From a bacterium (GTDB lineage: Bacteria > 4484-113 > JAGGVC01): 37,461 nt of DNA. The position numbers and the translations under genes were made by a program. The first letter of the stretch is position 1; every line of letters begins with the position of its first letter. Below the pieces are notes generated by a model. It searched no databases, was not told the DNA's origin, and saw nothing but the letters and a program-made list of their open reading frames with translations. Location: NCBI GenBank assembly GCA_039961635.1, contig JABRWB010000003.1, positions 1-37,461 of the forward strand. The letters run 5' to 3'. Shown here in pieces: positions 33,383 through 37,461 of this stretch.

Positions 33383-33416
33383 AAAAAAGGCGGCCGAACA
33401 AGTAGCCCTTCGCCGC
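33383..33416 (-). terminator. Intrinsic terminator after the TPR gene
   Basis: On the minus strand GCGGCGAA (33416-33409) pairs with TTCGGCCGC (33398-33390) with one bulge, and six T follow (33388-33383). It lies about 75 nt after the TPR gene stop at 33491, so a short 3' leader is needed. The remaining spacer (33315-33490) shows nothing else. Confidence 0.5.
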
Positions 33417-33490
33417 GCCCGGCCCGTCCTCGAATGGAATTCAAGATAACGGCGGAAGACAAGTTCATTCGGCCTTAATTTCGCCGAAAG

Positions 33491-33895
33491 CTACCGTTTG
33501 ACCCATGCGGGCCGTACCTTCCCGTCGAGGCTCCACATCTCGTACTCGGCGCTTTTGGCGAGCGGGCTTTCCGGAGCCATTTCAACCACTTTTACGAACA
33601 GCTCGATGGCCCGCTCGTTTTTACCGAGCATTTTGTTCAACAGCGCGAGCTCGTAAAAGGCGTCCTGGTCGGCCGGCACGAGAGATACGTACTCGCTGTA
33701 GACCGCTTCCGCTTCTTCCGTCCTGTTCAACCGGTTCAACGCTTCCGCGTAGGCTTTGACCTTGTCCGGATCGGTTTTCGATTCTTCGTACGCGCGCCTG
33801 TAGTCTTCAAGGCTGTCGCCCGCGCCTGCGCGCGCGACACTACGCGCCGTAGCCTTCGCGTCGCCGAAAAGATGGCTGTTATCCTTTTGCTTCAA
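33491..33895 (-). CDS. Small TPR-repeat protein
   Basis: 134 aa from TTG 33895, with GGGAAGG upstream. After a polar N-terminus without a signal peptide, there are about three TPR-like helix pairs (KVKAYAEALNRLNRTEEAEAVYSEYV, ADQDAFYELALLNKMLGKNERAIELFVKVVEMAPESP). The TPR consensus (W/L, G, Y, A, P) is partly kept. A protein-protein interaction role is likely; the partner is unknown. A TATAAT lies 29 nt upstream at 33925-33930. Confidence 0.7.
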   Translation of the reverse strand: MKQKDNSHLFGDAKATARSVARAGAGDSLEDYRRAYEESKTDPDKVKAYAEALNRLNRTEEAEAVYSEYVSLVPADQDAFYELALLNKMLGKNERAIELFVKVVEMAPESPLAKSAEYEMWSLDGKVRPAWVKR

Positions 33896-33924
33896 ACCAC
33901 ACCTTCCCTGTTACCCCTGCGCGG

Positions 33925-33930
33925 ATTATA
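33925..33930 (-). promoter_or_regulatory. -10 box (TATAAT) for the TPR gene
   Basis: TATAAT on the minus strand, with a leader of about 22 nt containing the GGGAAGG site. Confidence 0.45.
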
Positions 33931-33960
33931 CCCGCATCATCGGTTTAAGATGTTCAACCG

Positions 33961-33995
33961 CCCGGAAAAGTTCAACTTCTTTTTTTCGTTCCGGG
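33961..33995. repeat. Inverted repeat in the slt-TPR intergenic region
   Basis: CCCGGAA (33961-33967) and TTCCGGG (33989-33995) around an AT-rich 21-nt centre that contains AAGTTCAACTT, itself a small palindrome. TTTT follows on the plus strand, but no plus-strand gene ends here. It may be a weak terminator or mRNA stabiliser for the upstream slt transcript. Confidence 0.45.
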
Positions 33996-34034
33996 TTTTC
34001 ATGTGCAAAGCGATGGACTCAAGTCGCTTTGGCA

Positions 34035-36386
34035 TCAGTCCAGCGTTTTGTACATCGCCAAATATTTTAGCACTTTCTTTGTAAACGTTTCGTTTTCCGA
34101 GTTGGGAATCAACTCGACGTACAGCCAAGCGGGGGCTTCCGGAAATCGCGCCGCCCACGAGTTCACATTGCCCGGCCCGGCGTTGTACGCGCTTATGACC
34201 AGCTCGATCGACCTTCCCGCCAACCTTTCCTTCAGCAGGTGCGCTATATAAGCCGCCCCGAGTTCGATGTTCGCTTCCGGATTCGTTTTCCAATCACCCA
34301 AATTACGGGCGCGTCCTCCCCCAATCAACCAGGAAGCAGTGTCGGGCATAATCTGCATCAACCCGGCCGCGCCGGCGGAACTCACCGCATCCGACCGGAA
34401 TCCGGATTCTTTTTTCATGATCGCGCGGATTACATCCGGCTCGACGCCATGCCGCGCCGCGGCCGCGGTCACCTCGGTTTCGAAGACGCGCGGGAACGCG
34501 ATGCGCTTGACCAGCCCAAGCAGCTCCGGGTCGGTCATTACTCCCCGCGACAGCATTTCCTCCGCGTGCCAAGCGGCGCCGGGCAGATTGCCGTAAACTT
34601 CTTGCGCGATAACGCTTTCCGTCAGCGAGAGGTCGGGAACGAGCCATTCCGCGCTTATCGCGCTCTCTTCGCCCGCGTCAATCAAGCCCAGCCCGAACAG
34701 CACTTCGTCCACGCGCTCCGGCTCGGAAATCGCGTCGAAAGGGATACTTTCGAACTCCGGCTCGCCCGGCCCGGCCGCAAGCTCGTAATACGAGTACGTC
34801 CTGCAGGCGAGTCCCGCCCTTCCCCTGTCGGCAAGGCCGCCGTCCCCTTCCTTCTGCCCGATTCTATACATCCAGTACGAAGCGACGGTTTCGGCGGCGG
34901 CACCCTTTCCGGAAAGCGCGTCGATAACCGCCATCGCCTGCGGAATTTTGCCCTGGTAGTACAGGATCGGCAATGCCTCTTCAGCCGCGGCGGCGAACCT
35001 GTCGCTTTCCGGAAAGTGCCTGATGATAAACATCAAATCCTCAAGCGCGCCCGGCAGATTGTAAGGCGACTTTGTTTTGTTCGCCTTGGAAAGCAGGTAT
35101 TTCTCCCACGCGGCGTCCGCGCTAACCGGGGCAAGCAGCCTTGCCGAGTCGCCGAAGTACTTTTCGGCTTTCGCAAAATCCCTCCTGTCGCGGTAAAACT
35201 GGCCGAAGTGGAAAAGCGCCCGGGCCGCGGTCTCGTCGCCCGCTCCGCCGAGATTCATCGAGGTGAAAAGCGCCTTCGCCCCGGCTTCTTCGCCGTTTTT
35301 GAGGCGCAAATAAAGCAGCGAAAGCGAAAACTCGTCCCGCGCCTCGCCTGACACTCCCGTATGCAACAAAGCCTCGAGCGCGGCGGCAAAGCTGTCGCCC
35401 TGGTTCCATCCGGCCGCGATCGCGGCCGCGCGGCCTATCGCGCCGCGCGCGATTTCAAGCCCGGCCGCTGCCGCGGAATCCGCGGCCGCCGTTTCAAGCA
35501 CCGAAACGATGCCGGGAATCGCCCGCGACGCCTCCGCGCCGCTGCCCGCATCCTCGGCTACCGCGGCCAAGTATTTGTCGATCGCCTTTTGCGCATCGCC
35601 CTTGGCCGCGAAGTAATCGCCCCACGCGCGCTGCGCGCGCGCCTTCTCCCAAGTGTAGCCGTTCACGTATTCGAGGCGCTTGCTTATCCGCTCCGCCTCC
35701 GCCGCGTCGTCCAGCGCCAGCGAGCTTGAAATCAGCGCAGCGTAAACTTTCGGGCGCAGCCCGTTCGCCTTGTTCGCGTCTATCAGCGGTTCGAGCAGCC
35801 TCAGCGCGCCCTTGTGGTCGCCCGCCTCCTGAAGGCTACGCGCGTGCATGTATTCGACGTAATCCGCCAGAAGCGGCGAAATTTTGATTCCGCTCTTTTT
35901 ATTCTTTATCGCCTCGAACTCGTTGCGCGCGCTCATCCAGTCGCCGGAATCCGCGTACCGCATTCCCTGCGCGAACCGCAGGCAGCCGTACAGCGGCCAG
36001 TCCACGTACGCCATCCAGCGCGCGTCGCGCTTGCGGTTCTCGATTTTGCCGTCCTCGGCGTCCTCCGCGGCCTCGACCAGAAGCTCCCGCGCCTCGTCCA
36101 GCCGCCTGCATTCGACGCCGGTCAGCCTTGATATCAGCTCCGCCCGACCCAGGTTGCCTTCAAGAACGAGCAGATCCATATACCGCGCCAGCGCGTCCGC
36201 GTCGTCGGGATTCGCGGACAGCTTGGCCGCAAGCTTCGCCTTCAGCGGCGCGGTGCGCCCGTAACGCTCGAACGCTTCTTCGGGCGACAACATATATGTT
36301 GTATAAAACCAGATGAACGCGTAACCCAGCAGTCCCGCGGCTGCCAGAATCAGCACGATTGCGGTGAGCAGTTTCTTCATGTCCAT
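34035..36386 (-). CDS. slt: Soluble-type lytic murein transglycosylase (Slt) with membrane anchor
   Basis: Cleaves the MurNAc-GlcNAc bond with formation of 1,6-anhydroMurNAc. 783 aa from ATG 36386; the frame is open further but reads no signal. An N-terminal hydrophobic segment (about 6-30) is a signal peptide or anchor. A long helical TPR-like superhelix follows (about 45-600). The C-terminal SLT domain has the catalytic Glu at E660 in IMKKESGFRSDAVSSAGAAG, followed by GLMQIMPDTASWL, NIELGAAYI and SAYNAGPGNV. The superhelix is unusually rich in Ala and longer than E. coli Slt70 (about 645 aa). A TATCAT box lies about 23 nt upstream. Confidence 0.93.
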   Translation of the reverse strand: MDMKKLLTAIVLILAAAGLLGYAFIWFYTTYMLSPEEAFERYGRTAPLKAKLAAKLSANPDDADALARYMDLLVLEGNLGRAELISRLTGVECRRLDEARELLVEAAEDAEDGKIENRKRDARWMAYVDWPLYGCLRFAQGMRYADSGDWMSARNEFEAIKNKKSGIKISPLLADYVEYMHARSLQEAGDHKGALRLLEPLIDANKANGLRPKVYAALISSSLALDDAAEAERISKRLEYVNGYTWEKARAQRAWGDYFAAKGDAQKAIDKYLAAVAEDAGSGAEASRAIPGIVSVLETAAADSAAAAGLEIARGAIGRAAAIAAGWNQGDSFAAALEALLHTGVSGEARDEFSLSLLYLRLKNGEEAGAKALFTSMNLGGAGDETAARALFHFGQFYRDRRDFAKAEKYFGDSARLLAPVSADAAWEKYLLSKANKTKSPYNLPGALEDLMFIIRHFPESDRFAAAAEEALPILYYQGKIPQAMAVIDALSGKGAAAETVASYWMYRIGQKEGDGGLADRGRAGLACRTYSYYELAAGPGEPEFESIPFDAISEPERVDEVLFGLGLIDAGEESAISAEWLVPDLSLTESVIAQEVYGNLPGAAWHAEEMLSRGVMTDPELLGLVKRIAFPRVFETEVTAAAARHGVEPDVIRAIMKKESGFRSDAVSSAGAAGLMQIMPDTASWLIGGGRARNLGDWKTNPEANIELGAAYIAHLLKERLAGRSIELVISAYNAGPGNVNSWAARFPEAPAWLYVELIPNSENETFTKKVLKYLAMYKTLD

Positions 36387-36408
36387 TCGGGGCGGCTCTC
36401 GCCCTGCG

Positions 36409-36414
36409 ATGATA
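36409..36414 (-). promoter_or_regulatory. -10 box (TATCAT) for slt
   Basis: TATCAT on the minus strand, 22 nt before ATG 36386. It is divergent from the promoters of the nucleotidase-like gene. Confidence 0.35.
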
Positions 36415-36462
36415 CCAGAACGCCCGCCCGCGCCCGAACATCCGCCCGCCGCGGAAGTCTTA

Positions 36463-36497
36463 TATAATGTGACTTTCCGCCGCCGCTCGGGTATAAT
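36463..36497 (+). promoter_or_regulatory. Tandem promoters for the nucleotidase-like gene
   Basis: Two perfect TATAAT boxes lie at 36463-36468 and 36492-36497. The second has GTGACT (36469-36474) at an exact 17-bp spacing, a fair -35. The leader carries GGGGAGGT (36513-36520). Confidence 0.55.
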
Positions 36498-36527
36498 GTA
36501 CTTGAGGACCCAGGGGAGGTCGTGATC

Positions 36528-37151
36528 ATGATGAAAACGAAGCTTCAAACCGCCGCCATCCTTGCGGCGATTCTGGCCCTTTCCTTCCACGTCGCGCCGC
36601 CCGCCTTCGGAGCCGACAACCTCGACCCGACCGTCGGCGAAACGGCATGGGGCAACTTCGTCGCGGACTCGATGCGGGAACACTACAAGTGCGACGTCGC
36701 GTTCATCGACGCGGGGACGCTATCCACGCTGACGACGAAGGAAGCGATCAGCGAGTCGATCACGCGCCTCGAAATCGCGGAGGTCGAGGTGGTGACTGCC
36801 AAGCTCACCGGCCGCGATCTTGCGCTCGTCCTCAACAACTCGCTCAAGTTCTTCCCGCGCAAGAGCAACGGCTTCCTGCAGGTGAGCGGGATGGTGATCA
36901 CTGTGGACCCCAAACTCGCGGCAAACAAGGTGGTCGCGGCAAGCGTCGGCGGCGCGGCGCTTGACCCGGCGAAGACCTACACCGTGGCGATGACCAAGTT
37001 CCTGGCCAACGGCGGCGCGGGCTTCAACGTGCTGGACGACATCCCTGTCGTGGACGGCAGCGTCCGGTTCGTCGGCGAGCTTATCGCGGACTATTACATC
37101 GCCCACCCGGAAATGCCCAAGGTCGGCGGAAGGTACGTCGTGAGGGGGTAG
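36528..37151 (+). CDS. Exported stand-alone 5'-nucleotidase C-terminal domain protein
   Basis: 207 aa. I chose ATG 36528, 7 nt after GGAGGT; a GTG at 36522 is too close to the site. A signal peptide (about 1-29, ending PPAFGA) precedes a single 5'-nucleotidase C-terminal domain: ETAWGNFVADSMREHYKCDVAFIDAG, a TGRDLALVLNN segment, GFLQVSGMVITVD, the YTVAMTKFLANGGAGFNVL stretch. The metallophosphatase domain that normally precedes it is absent, and no ORF upstream could supply it. The loop usually reading NAGGIR here reads DAGTLS. It may bind a nucleotide or be a remnant of a split enzyme. Confidence 0.82.
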   Translation: MMKTKLQTAAILAAILALSFHVAPPAFGADNLDPTVGETAWGNFVADSMREHYKCDVAFIDAGTLSTLTTKEAISESITRLEIAEVEVVTAKLTGRDLALVLNNSLKFFPRKSNGFLQVSGMVITVDPKLAANKVVAASVGGAALDPAKTYTVAMTKFLANGGAGFNVLDDIPVVDGSVRFVGELIADYYIAHPEMPKVGGRYVVRG

Positions 37152-37283
37152 GGATTGGAGAACACCGCCAAAAGCGGCAACCAGCTGACCAATACGTTCG
37201 AGTACGACTACGAGAACAGGCTTCTTGAGCACAATATCGCATCGGTGGGAGTGACCGTCGAGCATGCATACGACGGCCTTGAT

Positions 37284-37334
37284 AGGAGGCCCGCCGCCTC
37301 TGCGGGATATTGCGGGCGAGGCGCCCGCCCTCCT
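37284..37334. repeat. Palindromic element A (paired hairpins, 51 bp)
   Basis: Arms AGGAGG (37284-37289) and CCTCCT (37329-37334) enclose two 17-nt hairpins (37290-37306, stem CCCGC/GCGGG; 37312-37328, stem GCGGGC/GCCCGC) and the linker ATATT. It is 17 codons long and adds RPAASAGYCGRGARP-like residues to the YD-repeat frame. Confidence 0.75.
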
Positions 37335-37403
37335 TTCAAGACCACGAGGGCCGTTTCAGGCGGCGCGACGACGGATTACGAGCATGTCAGGAACGGCTTG
37401 TTA

Positions 37404-37455
37404 GGTAGCCGGGGCTTCCAGCCCCGGATATCGCAGGCTGAAAGCCTGCGCTACC
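37404..37455. repeat. Palindromic element B (paired hairpins, 52 bp)
   Basis: Arms GGTAGC (37404-37409) and GCTACC (37450-37455) enclose two 17-nt hairpins (37410-37426, stem CGGGGCT/AGCCCCG; 37433-37449, stem GCAGGCT/AGCCTGC) and the linker GATATC. It has the same plan as element A but different stem sequences. Confidence 0.8.
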
Positions 37456-37461
37456 TTACGG

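Larger units (their letters stand above)
37155..37461 (+). pseudogene. YD-repeat (RHS) protein fragment with palindromic insertions
   Basis: An open frame starting right after the nucleotidase-like stop reads ENTAKSGNQLTNTFEYDYENRLLEHN, VEHAYDGLDRR, and after an insertion TTRAVSGGATTDYEHVRNGL. FEYDYENRL and the AYDGLDRR/SGGATTDY pattern are typical YD repeats. There is no proper start, no RHS core upstream and no ribosome site, so it is a fragment cut at its 5' end and running out of the window at its 3' end. Two palindromic elements interrupt it but do not close the frame in this window. Confidence 0.7.

Noticed and set aside
36387-36683. N-terminal extension of the slt product up to 36683
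   Set aside because: The extension would overlap the divergent nucleotidase-like gene and its promoters, is Arg/Gly-rich without family likeness, and would bury the signal sequence that starts at 36386.
37155-37461. Complete RHS/polymorphic toxin system
   Set aside because: Only about 100 residues of YD-repeat sequence are present, without start, core or toxin tip; the rest may lie outside the window, but nothing here supports an active system.

Overview
The window comes from an unidentified diderm (Gram-negative-type) bacterium with a GC-rich genome. The diderm call rests on a TonB/ExbB/ExbD set beside a TonB-dependent outer-membrane receptor, apolipoprotein N-acyltransferase (Lnt), a periplasmic lytic transglycosylase and several lipobox-bearing proteins. 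GTG and TTG starts are common, and many promoters show a clear TATAAT-like -10 box. I cannot name the phylum. There is no rRNA, tRNA, CRISPR array or intact transposase. The genes look chromosomal and vertically inherited, except for a decayed toxin-antitoxin pair and a YD-repeat remnant carrying palindromic elements at the right end.

Layout. 1-2121 (+): the tail of a YdeI/OmpD-associated protein, a repeat-rich spacer, a 3-hydroxyacyl-CoA dehydrogenase and a small membrane protein. 10856-2173 (-): an apparent envelope uptake cluster, in transcription order a 1200-aa lipoprotein (cohesin-like, dockerin-like, FN3 and propeller-like parts), a three-repeat lipoprotein, a TonB-dependent receptor, exbB, exbD and tonB. 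11127-15300: a polytopic membrane protein, a TPR lipoprotein, and a redox pair made of a Tat-exported DUF362 protein and a NapH/NapG-like polyferredoxin. 15328-19633 (-): a small unknown, a 981-aa protein with two VWA domains, and recO. 19734-21044 (+): nhaA. 21069-21716 (-): an intact antitoxin-like gene behind a PIN toxin broken by a stop and a frameshift. 22870-21742, 24468-22924 and 24994-24509 (-): DUF488, lnt and prfB, the last with the classical programmed +1 frameshift. 25090-25389 (+): a STAS-domain protein followed by a strong terminator. 33281-25476 (-): pepP-like, efp, then two very large PKD/Kelch lipoproteins with structured leaders. 33895-33491 and 36386-34035 (-): a TPR protein and an Slt-type transglycosylase. 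36528-37461 (+): a stand-alone 5'-nucleotidase C-terminal domain and a YD-repeat fragment with two palindromic elements.

How it fits together. Much of the window concerns the cell envelope: lipoproteins and the enzyme that finishes their acylation, energised outer-membrane transport, peptidoglycan turnover and extracytoplasmic redox proteins. The most notable signals are: (i) a -10 box 6-8 nt before the start codon of about seven genes, suggesting leaderless mRNAs; (ii) two paired-hairpin elements of the same 51-52 bp plan inside a YD-repeat remnant, one exactly 17 codons long and read through in frame; (iii) a cohesin-like and a dockerin-like module in one lipoprotein at the head of the TonB cluster; (iv) a PIN toxin pseudogene beside an intact antitoxin; and (v) paired hairpins in the leaders of lipoprotein genes.
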